This document shows positions 17,057 to 25,894 of a stretch of 48,070 nt of DNA, one piece after another. Source of the stretch: Planctomycetia bacterium (lineage in GTDB: Bacteria; Planctomycetota; Phycisphaerae; Phycisphaerales; SM1A02). The stretch covers positions 1-48,070 of the forward strand of contig SXOD01000063.1 in assembly GCA_005776885.1 (NCBI GenBank), read 5' to 3'. The notes under the pieces were generated by a model. It ran no database searches, was not told where the DNA came from, and worked only from the letters and a program-made list of their open reading frames with translations. Positions within the stretch are counted from its first letter, which is position 1. Each line of letters begins with the position of its first letter. Made by a program: the position numbers and the translations under genes.

Positions 17057-17401
17057 GACCTGCCCGCCTTGCTGGCCGGCGTGCGGTTGCTGGTAGGCGC
17101 CGGGAGGCGCGTACTGGGTCCCGGACTGATTGCCACCCTGGGGCAGGGTGGGGGCGCCGTGTTGGGGCGCTTGGTAGGGCGGCTGGTAGGGCTGGTGAGC
17201 GGGTCGATTGGACTCCGCCTCCACTTCCTTTTCCACGTCCTTGAGCCCCTTCTTGAACTCGACGATCGTCTTGCCGACGCTCCGGCCCAAGTCCGGCAGT
17301 CGCTTCCCGAAGAGGAGCAGGCCGATGACCAGGATGATGATCCACTCCCAGCCCTGGATGCCAGGGATGAGGGCGAGCGAGAAGGCGGCGGTGGTGGTCA
17401 T
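17039..17401 (-). CDS. tatA: TatA/TatE-type twin-arginine translocase subunit
   Basis: This 120-aa protein has the TatA layout: a short N-terminus, one membrane helix (EWIIILVIGLLLFGKRLPDL, with the conserved FG and LP), an amphipathic helix (GRSVGKTIVEFKKGLKDVE), and a variable tail, here long and rich in Q/P/G/Y. It forms the protein-conducting part of the Tat pathway for folded proteins, and the Tat-type signal of the DUF1501 protein makes it a plausible client. ATG 17401 was chosen over an upstream extension because AAGGAG (17413-17408) lies 6 nt before it and TATGAT (17425-17420) just upstream. It is one of few genes here with a strong Shine-Dalgarno. An 18-bp duplication covers its stop codon. 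Confidence 0.93.
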   Translation of the reverse strand: MTTTAAFSLALIPGIQGWEWIIILVIGLLLFGKRLPDLGRSVGKTIVEFKKGLKDVEKEVEAESNRPAHQPYQPPYQAPQHGAPTLPQGGNQSGTQYAPPGAYQQPHAGQQGGQVPGSNG

Positions 17402-17529
17402 GGTTGGCTCCTTCGCAGGATCATAGCCGCCAACAGGTTGTGTACCCCGACGTGGGGGAATGGAGGAATCTCCGCACTTTCTGGCGCAAATGGCCCCACG
17501 GGGACGCATCGCCGCTATCGTGCCCTTCC

Positions 17530-18819
17530 ATGCAAGGATGCATGTATTGCCGTATCGCCTTCACCTTCCCCGGGCTCGGACTCGCCGCCATGATCGGCGC
17601 CTCGGCGCTGGTCCTTGGCTGTGAATCTCCAAAGCTGGCGCCCGCTCCCGAACCCAACTACGCCGCGCCGCTCGCCCCGGGTGAGCACGCGCTGCGCAAG
17701 TTGGGCCCCGACGAGCCATGGCCCGAGATTGCGGCCGCGTGGCGAGTGCGGGATCCGCTCTTGCGCAAGGCCGTCGACCAGTCGATCGCCTGGTACCAGA
17801 AGCCGGGATCCAAGGCTCGATTCCCGTTCCACGACGTCGTGACGCATGAGCAAGCCTCGGCGAGTGTCGTGGCGTTCCGGGATCTGCTGAAGGAGCACAC
17901 CGACGAGGCAGCATTCGTTGGTGCGGTGAAGCAGATGTTCGAGGTGTGGCAGACCAAGGGTTACGACCGCAAGGGGACTGTCCTCTTCACCGGGTACTAC
18001 TCGCCAATCTTCAAGGCGAGCCTCACGCCGGATTCAACCTACAAGCATCCGCTCTACAAGCGACCGACAGACTTGGTCACGGACCCGCTCACGGGAGAGC
18101 CGAAGGGCCGGCGGCTGGCATCGGGCGAGATCGCCCCCTGGCCATCGCGTTCGGAGATCCTCTCCTCGGGCATGCTGAAGGGGACCGAGCTGGTCTATCT
18201 CCCCAGCGACCTGGACACCTACATCATCCAGGTGAACGGCAGCGCCAAGCTGGAACTCACCGATGGATCGACCATGTACGTGGGCTATGCCGGCAAGACC
18301 GATGGCCAGTATGTCGGCCTGGGGCAGAGCATGATGGACGCCGGGATCTTCACGGAGAAGGATTGCACGCTCCAGAACATCGAGGCCTACTACGAAAAGA
18401 ACCCGCAGCAGGTCAATCAGTTCATTGATCGCAACAACTGCTTCGTCTTCTTCACCACCTACGACGGCGGCAACTGGCCCGCCGGCAGCCTTGGCTTCCA
18501 GGTGACCGAAAAGGAGACGCTGGCCACCGACAAGAAGATCTACCCGCCGGGAGGGCTGGTCTTCGTGGATACCAAGGCCATCAACTTCGCCAACACGCAG
18601 GAGTCGTTCCGCCGATTCATGCTGGACCAGGACACCGGCGGCGCCATCGTGGCACCGGGCCGCGCTGACATCTTCATGGGAATCGGCCCGGGCGCCGAGA
18701 TCCTTGCGGGCTCTCAGTACGCCGAGGGGACGATGTACTACTTCTTCCTCAAGCCAGAGTACGTCTCCCAGTATCCGTTGCCGGCGAGGGCGTCGGTCAA
18801 GGCGCCCACCAAGCAGTAG
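17530..18819 (+). CDS. mltA: MltA-type lytic murein transglycosylase lipoprotein
   Basis: This 429-aa protein has a signal peptide ending in the lipobox LVLGC and the MltA domain followed by a 3D domain: GYYSPIFKASLT, YKRPTDLV, PSRSEILSSG, LVYLPSDLDTYIIQVNGSAKL, then FVDTKAINFAN and DQDTGGAIVAPGRADIFMG, which carries the catalytic-type aspartates. MltA cleaves the glycan strand of peptidoglycan with 1,6-anhydro product formation, and acts at the outer membrane. Its presence supports a peptidoglycan wall in this organism. TATCGT (17516-17521) lies 8 nt before ATG 17530, so the leader is 1-2 nt; ATG 17542 is an alternative start. The 163-bp spacer after it holds a short hairpin (GACCTG/CAGGTC, ~18879-18896). 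Confidence 0.92.
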   Translation: MQGCMYCRIAFTFPGLGLAAMIGASALVLGCESPKLAPAPEPNYAAPLAPGEHALRKLGPDEPWPEIAAAWRVRDPLLRKAVDQSIAWYQKPGSKARFPFHDVVTHEQASASVVAFRDLLKEHTDEAAFVGAVKQMFEVWQTKGYDRKGTVLFTGYYSPIFKASLTPDSTYKHPLYKRPTDLVTDPLTGEPKGRRLASGEIAPWPSRSEILSSGMLKGTELVYLPSDLDTYIIQVNGSAKLELTDGSTMYVGYAGKTDGQYVGLGQSMMDAGIFTEKDCTLQNIEAYYEKNPQQVNQFIDRNNCFVFFTTYDGGNWPAGSLGFQVTEKETLATDKKIYPPGGLVFVDTKAINFANTQESFRRFMLDQDTGGAIVAPGRADIFMGIGPGAEILAGSQYAEGTMYYFFLKPEYVSQYPLPARASVKAPTKQ

Positions 18820-18982
18820 CCAGTTCACAGGACCACGGTCGATTCGGGACATCGACTCGTGGGGGGCTGAGGCAGGGGACCTGCCACGACAGGTCAAGGA
18901 ACGGCGGGTCGATCCAGCGATGGATCGGCCCGCTGTGCGTTTGGGGTGGCGACGCCAGCGAGCGGCCTACACTCCGCGACCG

Positions 18983-20035
18983 ATGTCGACCGCCATGGAC
19001 ATGACAGCGCTCGCATCGGCGACGCCAGCATCGCCCGACCTGGCGGTCGATCTTCGCGACATGCACAAGACCTACGCCGGGAAGGTGCACGCGCTCCGAG
19101 GCGTGGACCTGGCCGTGGAGCGAGGAGGCGTCTTTGGCCTTCTTGGCCCCAACGGTGCCGGCAAGAGCACGCTGGTGAAGGCGATGCTCACGGTGATCGC
19201 TCCCACCCGCGTGTCGGGGAGCGTGCTTGGGGCACCGGTTGGCGACCGAGCCACGCTCAAGCGCATCGGCTACCTCCCGGAACATCATCGATTTCCGCAG
19301 TACCTGAGTGGGCGGCAGGTGATTGAGTTCTTCGGCGCCCTTGCTGGCGTGCCGCGCGCCGAGCGGAAGCGGCGGACGGGTGAGCTCCTGGATGTTGTCG
19401 GCATGTCGGCCTGGGCCACCCGAAGACTGGGCACCTATTCCAAGGGCATGCAGCAGCGAGTGGGGCTCGCCGCGGCGCTGGTGAACGACCCCGACCTGGT
19501 GGTGCTGGACGAGCCAACCGACGGCGTGGACCCCGTCGGCCGTCGCGAGATCCGAGATGTGCTCGCGCGGTTGCGGGCGGAGGGCCGCACGGTGCTCCTC
19601 AACAGCCACCTGCTCAGCGAAGTGGAGATGGTGTGCACGCGCGTGGCCATCATCGTGCAGGGGAAAGTGGTGAGTCGCGGCACGATCGAGGAACTCACTC
19701 GCGAGAGCGCACGGTACGAGGTATTGCTGCGTGAGGCGCCGCCGGCGTGGGCCTTGGAGCCATCGACCAATGGCGGCATCGTGGGGGCCCGCGTGGAGCT
19801 CGGGGCGGGGTCGATGGTCAACAGCGTGGACCCGCGCGGCAAGCTCCAGCGGCTGATCCTCCCGCAAGCGGGAGAGGTCATGATCCAGTCCGTGATGGAT
19901 CGCCTGCGCGCCGATGGCGTCACCGTGCTTGCCGTGACGCCCGTCCGCGAATCGCTGGAGGACCTCTTCATCCGCGAGGTGACCGACCCAACGACGGGTC
20001 GAGCCCACAAGCCGGGCGCAGGAGGCGTGTCGTGA
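18983..20035 (+). CDS. ABC-2 transporter ATP-binding protein
   Basis: This 350-aa protein has one ABC ATPase domain: Walker A GPNGAGKSTLVKAML, Q-loop region LPEHHRF, signature YSKGMQQRVGLAAAL, Walker B LVVLDEPTDGVDP, and switch His in LLNSHLLSEVE, followed by a ~100-aa C-terminal regulatory part. The PTDGVDPVGRREI form is typical of drug, antigen or Na export ABC-2 systems. The frame is open upstream, but ATG 18983 is preceded by TACACT (18968-18973), 9 nt away, and starts a family-like N-terminus. The stop overlaps the GTG start of the permease (GTGA), so the two subunits are coupled. The substrate is unknown. Confidence 0.92.
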   Translation: MSTAMDMTALASATPASPDLAVDLRDMHKTYAGKVHALRGVDLAVERGGVFGLLGPNGAGKSTLVKAMLTVIAPTRVSGSVLGAPVGDRATLKRIGYLPEHHRFPQYLSGRQVIEFFGALAGVPRAERKRRTGELLDVVGMSAWATRRLGTYSKGMQQRVGLAAALVNDPDLVVLDEPTDGVDPVGRREIRDVLARLRAEGRTVLLNSHLLSEVEMVCTRVAIIVQGKVVSRGTIEELTRESARYEVLLREAPPAWALEPSTNGGIVGARVELGAGSMVNSVDPRGKLQRLILPQAGEVMIQSVMDRLRADGVTVLAVTPVRESLEDLFIREVTDPTTGRAHKPGAGGVS

Positions 20036-21222
20036 CCCGCGATCTGACCCGCGCGCATCTCACGCCGCGAGACCGTCGCATCCAGACCTGGGCCCTGTTG
20101 GTCGCTGCCTACCGCGAGCTCAACGCTCGAAAGCTCTTCTGGCTTTCGATCGTGCTCTCGGGGCTGGTGGTCCTGTCGATCGGCGCCTTGGGGCTTGACG
20201 AGAACGGGATCACCATCTTTGTGTGGACCCTCGAGAGCCCATTCTTCAATGCCGCCGTGATTGCGCCGGAAACGTTCTACAAACTGCTCTTTTCCAACCT
20301 GGGCGTCCAGTTCTGGCTGGGGCTGGGCGCGACGATCCTGGCACTGGTGTCCACCGCCGGAATCATCCCGGATCTGGTGACGGCGGGAACCATCGACATG
20401 ATGGTCTCCAAGCCCGTCGGCCGCACGCGACTCTTCCTGACGAAATACTCGACCGGGCTCCTGTTCACCGCGCTGCAGGTGAGCGTGTTCACTGTCGCGT
20501 GCGTCCTGGTGATCGGCATCCGAGGCGGCGTGTGGGAGTTTGGCCTGCTGATCGCGATTCCGCTGGTCGTGCTCTTTTACTCGTACCTGTACTGCGTCTG
20601 TGCGCTGGTGGGGCTGCTGACTCGCAGCACCGTCGCCAGCCTTTTGCTCACGATGATCTTCTGGTTCCTCGTCTTTGGCGTGCAGTCGGCGGAGCAGCTG
20701 GTCTCCATCGGACGCACCGCGAGCCGGTTGGAACTGGCGGCGATCACGCAGGACTTGGAGGAAGAGCGGTCCCATCCCGATGGCGCCGACGCCCTGGAAG
20801 TGGAGCGGCTGGAGGATGAACTCGCCGCGCAGCGCTCTCACGATAACACCTGGCAGCTGGTGTATGCGCCGATCTCCTTGTTGAGCACGGCACTTCCCAA
20901 GACGGGTGAGACGCTCTCGCTCCTGGAACGGTCCATGGAGGATGTCGCCGCGTTGCCAAGCATGCGTGAGGAGCGTCAGGCCGAGCGGCGCGCCGACCGC
21001 CGCCGCGAGCGCGGCGAGGATGCCAGTCCGAGGCCGGACGATGGCGCGGGCCCGGCAGGCGAGATCTTCGGTTCATCCAGGGTTGGGGGGCGCGTGCTGG
21101 AGGAAACCGTCGCCGAGGAACGTGCCTCCCGCAGCGAGCTGTATGTCATCGGGACCAGCCTCGGATTCGAGGCGTTCATCCTGGCCATCGCCTGCTGGCG
21201 GTTCCGGCGGCGGGACTTCTAG
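20032..21222 (+). CDS. ABC-2 type transporter permease with large hydrophilic insert
   Basis: About 396 aa starting at GTG 20032, which overlaps the TGA of the ATPase gene (GTGA). Six predicted membrane helices: LFWLSIVLSGLVVLSI, QFWLGLGATILALVST, LQVSVFTVACVLVIGI, FGLLIAIPLVVLFYSYLY, VASLLLTMIFWFLVFG, and a last one, TSLGFEAFILAIACWRF. Between helices 5 and 6 lies an insert of ~150 residues, very charged and coiled-coil-like (TQDLEEERSHPDG, VERLEDELAAQ, EERQAERRADRRRERGED). The family usually has a shorter loop. The insert could bind a substrate or partner protein outside the bilayer. The transported compound cannot be inferred. Confidence 0.88.
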   Translation: MTRDLTRAHLTPRDRRIQTWALLVAAYRELNARKLFWLSIVLSGLVVLSIGALGLDENGITIFVWTLESPFFNAAVIAPETFYKLLFSNLGVQFWLGLGATILALVSTAGIIPDLVTAGTIDMMVSKPVGRTRLFLTKYSTGLLFTALQVSVFTVACVLVIGIRGGVWEFGLLIAIPLVVLFYSYLYCVCALVGLLTRSTVASLLLTMIFWFLVFGVQSAEQLVSIGRTASRLELAAITQDLEEERSHPDGADALEVERLEDELAAQRSHDNTWQLVYAPISLLSTALPKTGETLSLLERSMEDVAALPSMREERQAERRADRRRERGEDASPRPDDGAGPAGEIFGSSRVGGRVLEETVAEERASRSELYVIGTSLGFEAFILAIACWRFRRRDF

Positions 21223-21295
21223 AAACTGGGTTGTTGGAGCCAATCCCGGCGTTGGTTTCCCTTGCCCGCGGCGCGATAGCGGCTACCTTCTCTCC

Positions 21296-23506
21296 ATGCT
21301 GCCGCCACGGTCAAGACTCCATCGGAGCGCGTTGTCCATTGTCGGGTCATCTGTCTTCGCTGCATGTCTGGCGTGCGTGCCAGCGCTCGCGCAGGATGAC
21401 GCCGAGCCGCCGACCCTCCCCGGCGTCCTGATGTTCCAGACTCCGCTGGGGGTCGACTCCGCTCCCATCCGCGCCGATCGCACTGGACGAGTGTGGGCCG
21501 AGATCATCGACCTCCCGGGTGCCGGATGGGTCCGATTGGACCTGGCGGGAACGACGCTCGCGCCCGGTGCGGTGCTGCATGTCACCAGCCTGCTCGACGA
21601 CGCCACTCAGCGATTGGACTCCATCAGCCTGTCGCAGTGGAGATCGACCAGCTGCTATCTCAATGGCAGCGCGATCATGATCGAGTTGTTCGCCAACGAG
21701 GTCGGCACGACAAGCCATGTGGTGGTGCCATCGGCGACGGTCGGTCCAGAACCGGAGGGTGGCGTGGCCACGATCTGCGGCGTGGACGACCGGCTGCCAA
21801 GCACCGACCCGCGCGTGTCGCGAGTGATGCCGGTGGCATGCACCGGCTGGCTCATCCAGGACGATGCCGACTGCATGCTCTCGGCAGGCCACTGCGGCGG
21901 CAGCAGCAGCATCAACGTGGCGCAGTTCAATGTGCCGTTCTCCACAAGCGGCGGTGGCTTGGTGAACCCGCCACCCCAGGACCAGTACCCGATCGATGCA
22001 TCGTCGCAACAGCTGGTCAATGGCGGCGTTGGGAATGACTGGAACTACTACGGGGCGTTCCCCAACAGCAACACCGGCCTTCGCCCGCATGAGGCACAGG
22101 GGTCGGGATTCGTGCTGGTTTCGCCGCCGACGGTGACGGCGGGGGCCGAGATCCGGATCACGGGACACGGCACGGACTCGACCCCCAACAGCACCTACAA
22201 CCAGGTGCAGCAGACTGAGGTAGGTGCGTATGTCTCGCTCTCGGGGACGACCGTGCGCTACGAAACCGACACCACCGGCGGCAACAGCGGTTCGCCGATC
22301 ATCTACGAGGCCACGGATGAGGCGATCGGCATCCACACCAACGGCGGGTGCAGCAGCTCAGGGGGAAGCAACATCGGTTGCTCCGCGGCGAACACCGGAC
22401 TCCAGGCCGCGATCGCCAGCCCGAACGGCGTGTGCATCGCCACGAGCGGCGTGAACCTGTCGCTGGCACAGGCGCTGCCGGCGTGGACCGCGCCGAGCGG
22501 TGGGGCGCTGGTGCAACTCTCCGCAACCGGCATGGCGGGCTCGACGATCGACCCATCGACCGTGACGATGTGGGTCAGCGAGGATGGCGGGAGCTTCCAG
22601 TCGTTCGCGATGAGTGCGCAGGGCGGCGGCGTCTACCAGGCGGCGCTGCCTGAGAGCATGTGTGGCACGCAGCTTGGCGTGTCGTTCAGCGCCGCGACGA
22701 CGACTGGCGAGGGCGGCACGCTTCCCGAGGGTGCGCCTGCGGAGCTCTTCACCATCTGGAGTGCCGACGGGAGCAGCCTGGTCTCTGCCGATTCGATCGA
22801 AGTGGAGTCTGGGTGGTCGACGGCTTCGCCGGGCGACACCGCCATCGCCGGGTTGTGGACGCGAGTCGATCCCATCGGCACCAATTCACAGCCCGAGGAT
22901 GACCACACCGCGTCCGGCAGCATGTGCTTCGTCACCGGGCAAGGCGTGGCGGGGGGGCCCGACTCCGCCGCAGACCTTGACGGCGGGTTCGCGACGCTGA
23001 CAACGCCGACTCTGGACTGCACGAGCGGTCCCGACCCGCACATCGCCTATTCGCGCTGGTTTGACAATCGAACCGGCACGACGGCGGGCGAGGATGTGAT
23101 GCGCGTGGAGATGTCGGGCAACGACGGCGCGACCTGGACCCTGGTGGAGACGGTGGGACCCAGCACGCCCGACTCGAACGGTGGTTGGGTGACTCGATTG
23201 GTGCGCGTGGCCGACTTCGTGACGCCAAGTGCCAGCGTGCGAGTCCGGTTCATCCCCAGCGACCAAGCGCCGCAGCACACCGTGGAAGCGGCGATCGACG
23301 ACCTTGAGGTGTGGCGCGCGGGCACGCCGTACTACTGCGGAGGCAGCGGTGGGAGCGGCGCCGACATCAACGGCGACGGCATCGTCGATGGCATCGACCT
23401 GGCATCGCTCTTGGGCAACTGGGGTGGTGCGGGCGCGGGCGACATCGACGCCGACGGGACGGTGGGCGGGAGCGACCTCGCCGCGCTGCTGGCGGCGTGG
23501 GGGTGA
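21296..23506 (+). CDS. Secreted trypsin-like serine protease with dockerin-like C-terminus
   Basis: This 736-aa protein has a signal peptide (LSIVGSSVFAACLACVPALAQ), a pro-like beta domain, then a trypsin fold (~170-380): CTGWLIQDDADCMLSAGHCGG with the catalytic His, and TTGGNSGSPIIYE with the catalytic Ser; an Asp candidate lies in GNDWNYYG. Two further beta-sandwich domains follow (~400-690). The last ~45 residues are a dockerin-like pair of Ca-binding loops (DINGDGIVDGIDLASLLGNWG and DIDADGTVGGSDLAALLAAWG). TTGCCC (21262-21267), a 16-bp spacer, TACCTT (21284-21289) and then 6 nt to ATG 21296 give a likely leaderless promoter. An upstream-open frame to 20906 is an overlap artefact inside the permease gene. 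Confidence 0.87.
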   Translation: MLPPRSRLHRSALSIVGSSVFAACLACVPALAQDDAEPPTLPGVLMFQTPLGVDSAPIRADRTGRVWAEIIDLPGAGWVRLDLAGTTLAPGAVLHVTSLLDDATQRLDSISLSQWRSTSCYLNGSAIMIELFANEVGTTSHVVVPSATVGPEPEGGVATICGVDDRLPSTDPRVSRVMPVACTGWLIQDDADCMLSAGHCGGSSSINVAQFNVPFSTSGGGLVNPPPQDQYPIDASSQQLVNGGVGNDWNYYGAFPNSNTGLRPHEAQGSGFVLVSPPTVTAGAEIRITGHGTDSTPNSTYNQVQQTEVGAYVSLSGTTVRYETDTTGGNSGSPIIYEATDEAIGIHTNGGCSSSGGSNIGCSAANTGLQAAIASPNGVCIATSGVNLSLAQALPAWTAPSGGALVQLSATGMAGSTIDPSTVTMWVSEDGGSFQSFAMSAQGGGVYQAALPESMCGTQLGVSFSAATTTGEGGTLPEGAPAELFTIWSADGSSLVSADSIEVESGWSTASPGDTAIAGLWTRVDPIGTNSQPEDDHTASGSMCFVTGQGVAGGPDSAADLDGGFATLTTPTLDCTSGPDPHIAYSRWFDNRTGTTAGEDVMRVEMSGNDGATWTLVETVGPSTPDSNGGWVTRLVRVADFVTPSASVRVRFIPSDQAPQHTVEAAIDDLEVWRAGTPYYCGGSGGSGADINGDGIVDGIDLASLLGNWGGAGAGDIDADGTVGGSDLAALLAAWG

Positions 23507-23538
23507 ATGTCGCACACCATTGTTAGGATGGGTGAACC

Positions 23539-23884
23539 ATGAACGACCAAGAAGCCGCTGCCCTTGTTGCCGGACTCGATCCGCGCGGCGCGCCAGGCGC
23601 GGGGGGAGGTCGTGGACGATTGTGGCCGCGGGATTGGCCTGGCGTGGGCAATCTGCTGCGCGTCAGCAGCGGTCTTCGGGCTGTTCAGCGGCCTGCCGAT
23701 GGGCCTCGCGTTCGCAAGCGGCAAGCTGGATCAAGATGAATTGCGGGCACAGATGATGGCCGGGAATGCGATCGGGTGTGTGGGCAACATGCTGTCGCTG
23801 GGCAGCCTGGTGTTGCTCATCATCTTCATCGTGAAGATCCGCGGCTCGTCCAAGCCGCTGATCGACTCCGGCGCGTCAGCCTGA
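23539..23884 (+). CDS. Small two-helix membrane protein, start or frame uncertain
   Basis: A frame in register with 23564 encodes ~107 residues with two clear membrane helices (GIGLAWAICCASAAVFGLFSG and NMLSLGSLVLLIIFIVKI) separated by a polar loop, and ends at 23884. Its only start there is TTG 23564. The better start is ATG 23539, which has TAGGAT (23524-23529) 9 nt upstream and begins MNDQEAAALVAGL, but it is in another frame. A one-base slip, for example at the G-run near 23600-23606, would join the two. No family is recognised. It overlaps the end of proC by 9 bp, convergent. Confidence 0.55.
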
Positions 23885-24730
23885 ACCCAGCTCGCGCCCG
23901 CGATCTCGTGCGGCGGTGAGCGCGCGCTGGACGAGGTCGTGGAATCCACCCGCCTCAAACGCCGTGACCGCTGCGTGTGTCGTGCCGCCCTTGCTGGTGA
24001 CGCGGGCGCGGAGTGCCGTGGGGGAGACCGGCGCGTTGTCGCGAAAGGCCAGCATCGTTGCGGTCCCGAGCAGGGTCTGCCGTGCCATCCGGCTGGCCAC
24101 GTCTGGCGAGATTCCCAGCTGTGCCGCAGCGTCGGCCATCGCCTCACACAGGAGCAAGAAGTACGCAGGCCCCGAGCCACTGAGCGCCGTCGCCGCATCC
24201 AGGAGCGTTTCGGGAAGTTCCACGACTTCGCCAACCGAACCGAAGAGGGACATCGCAACGCGGAGGTCCTCCGCCGTGGCATCGTGCCCTGCCGCGACGG
24301 CAGTCATCCCCGCACCGACCATCGCGGGGGTATTGGGCATGGCTCGGACGACGCGCGTCCGCGGGCCGATCGCCTGGGCGATCGCTTGGCTGGAGACTCC
24401 CGCCATCACGCTGATCGCGAGAACGCCGCTTTCCGCCGAGTGGAGGGCAGCGGCACGCCAGTGCGCCGCGACCGTCGGCCACGACTGCGGCTTGACGGCG
24501 AGCATGACGCGCGAGATTGATCGCAGGTTCGGCCGGTCGGCGTCGGTGAGCGCCGCCGCCACGGCGGCAATGCCATCGCCACGCGCGTGCGCGGCCGCAT
24601 CGACATCGGGCTCGAACACGATGGCATCTGCCGGTTCAATCGATCCACTTGCGATGGCGCCGCGAGCGATCGCTCGTCCCATGTTGCCGTAGCCGAACCA
24701 GGCAATCGTCGGCATGGCGGTCGTCGGCAT
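23876..24730 (-). CDS. proC: Pyrroline-5-carboxylate reductase
   Basis: This 284-aa protein makes L-proline from 1-pyrroline-5-carboxylate with NAD(P)H in the cytoplasm. Seen: Rossmann start IAWFGYGNMGRAIARG, MLAVKPQSWP, RVVRAMPNTPAMVGAGMTAV, and the family signature TALSGSGPAYFLLLCEAMADAA followed by GGTTHAAVTAFEAGGF. On the minus strand TAGTCT (24742-24737) lies exactly 6 nt before ATG 24730, so this start is kept even though MPTTAMPTIAWF contains a second Met six codons later (24712). It is divergent from accA. Confidence 0.96.
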   Translation of the reverse strand: MPTTAMPTIAWFGYGNMGRAIARGAIASGSIEPADAIVFEPDVDAAAHARGDGIAAVAAALTDADRPNLRSISRVMLAVKPQSWPTVAAHWRAAALHSAESGVLAISVMAGVSSQAIAQAIGPRTRVVRAMPNTPAMVGAGMTAVAAGHDATAEDLRVAMSLFGSVGEVVELPETLLDAATALSGSGPAYFLLLCEAMADAAAQLGISPDVASRMARQTLLGTATMLAFRDNAPVSPTALRARVTSKGGTTHAAVTAFEAGGFHDLVQRALTAARDRGRELGSG

Positions 24731-24736
24731 GGCGGG

Positions 24737-24761
24737 AGACTAGGGCAGGCAGCGGTACCAT
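24737..24761. promoter_or_regulatory. Divergent proC/accA promoters
   Basis: Minus strand TAGTCT (24742-24737), 6 nt before the proC ATG. Plus strand TACCAT (24756-24761), 9 nt before the accA ATG. The two -10 boxes are only 13 bp apart, so RNA polymerases for the two genes should exclude each other. Confidence 0.6.
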
Positions 24762-24770
24762 CCTCGGTTC

Positions 24771-25766
24771 ATGTTCCAGCTGGACTTTGAGCAGCCGATC
24801 CTGGAGATCGAGAAGCAAGTGGAGTCGCTCGAGTCGAGGGCCGATGCCGCCAAGTGGGCTGACGAGCTGGCCGCCCTCCGGGCCACGCGCAGCAGTCTCA
24901 TCCAGAAGATCTACGGGCAGCTGACGCCGTGGCAGACCGTGCGCATCGCCCGGCACCCGCAGCGGCCGCAGACGTTGGACTACGTGGACCTCATGTGCCG
25001 CGACTTCTCGCGGCTGCACGGCGATCGACGATTTGGCGAGGATCCGGCCATCGTGTGCGGGTTTTGCCGCATCGGCCCGCTCAAGGTGATGCTGGTGGGG
25101 CACCAGAAGGGGCGGACGACGCCCGAGCGAGTGGCCTGCCACTTCGGATGTGCGCACCCAGAGGGATATCGCAAGGCGCTCCTCAAGATGCGCCTCGCGG
25201 AGAAGTATGGCGTGCCGATCGTGACGCTGATCGACACGCCCGGCGCCTATCCCGGCATTGGCAGCGAGCAGCGCGGGCAGGCCGAGGCACTCGCCTACAA
25301 CCTTCGCGAGATGAGCGGCCTGCGCGTGCCGATCGTCTGCGTCGTGATCGGTGAGGGCGGGTCCGGCGGCGCGCTGGGGATTGGCGTCGGCGATCGCGTC
25401 GCGATGATGCAGCACGCTTGGTATTCGGTGATTTCGCCGGAGGGGTGTGCGGCGATCCTCTTCAAGGAAGCCAACGAGAAGACCAACACGCACGCCGCCG
25501 AGGCGCTCGCGCTCACGGCCGACCACAACGTTCGCAACGGCTTGGTGGATGCCAAGATCGAGGAGCCGAATGGTGGTGCGCATCGCGATCCAAAGGCGGC
25601 GGCCGAGCGGATGCAGCAGTGGATCGTTTCCAATCTCCAGGAACTTGGCCGAATCGACCCGGACACCCTGGTGCGGTTGCGATTCGAGAAGTACCGGCAG
25701 ATCGGCGCGGTCGGGCGGCGCGTGACGGGGACCTCAGGTCGCGGTTCGGCTCCGTCGACCCCTTGA
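24771..25766 (+). CDS. accA: Acetyl-CoA carboxylase carboxyltransferase subunit alpha
   Basis: This 331-aa protein is of normal length for AccA, which with AccD transfers the carboxyl group from biotin to acetyl-CoA in fatty acid synthesis. Seen: the N-terminal helix LDFEQPILEIEKQVESLE, ARHPQRPQTLDYV, the crotonase-like core FGCAHPEGYRKALLKMRLAEKYGVPI, DTPGAYPGIGSEQRGQAEA, GEGGSGGALGIGVGDRV and SVISPEGCAAILFKE. ATG 24771 is preceded by TACCAT, 9 nt away. The last bases of the gene overlap the -35 box of the following dksA-like promoter. No accD is in the window. Confidence 0.97.
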   Translation: MFQLDFEQPILEIEKQVESLESRADAAKWADELAALRATRSSLIQKIYGQLTPWQTVRIARHPQRPQTLDYVDLMCRDFSRLHGDRRFGEDPAIVCGFCRIGPLKVMLVGHQKGRTTPERVACHFGCAHPEGYRKALLKMRLAEKYGVPIVTLIDTPGAYPGIGSEQRGQAEALAYNLREMSGLRVPIVCVVIGEGGSGGALGIGVGDRVAMMQHAWYSVISPEGCAAILFKEANEKTNTHAAEALALTADHNVRNGLVDAKIEEPNGGAHRDPKAAAERMQQWIVSNLQELGRIDPDTLVRLRFEKYRQIGAVGRRVTGTSGRGSAPSTP

Positions 25767-25789
25767 CTTTTTCGACAGAATCGTTATAG
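25762..25789 (+). promoter_or_regulatory. Strong sigma-70-type promoter of the dksA-like/lspA unit
   Basis: TTGACT (25762-25767), a 16-bp spacer and TATAGT (25784-25789): the best -35/-10 pair in the window. The leader is ~100 nt, unlike most genes here, and ends with GAGG (25886-25889), 5 nt before ATG 25895. Confidence 0.8.
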
Positions 25790-25894
25790 TGGCGACTTGA
25801 GCCACCCGACATGGTCCGATAACTATGGATATTGCCGGGGGGAGAGCATTTCAAGCGTGTTAGGCCCGGGTTGCAGCGTGAAGTTGAGGCATCC

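Noticed and set aside
25790-25894. Riboswitch in the leader of the dksA-like gene
   Set aside because: The leader is ~100 nt, but I can match no known riboswitch core or clear terminator/anti-terminator pair.
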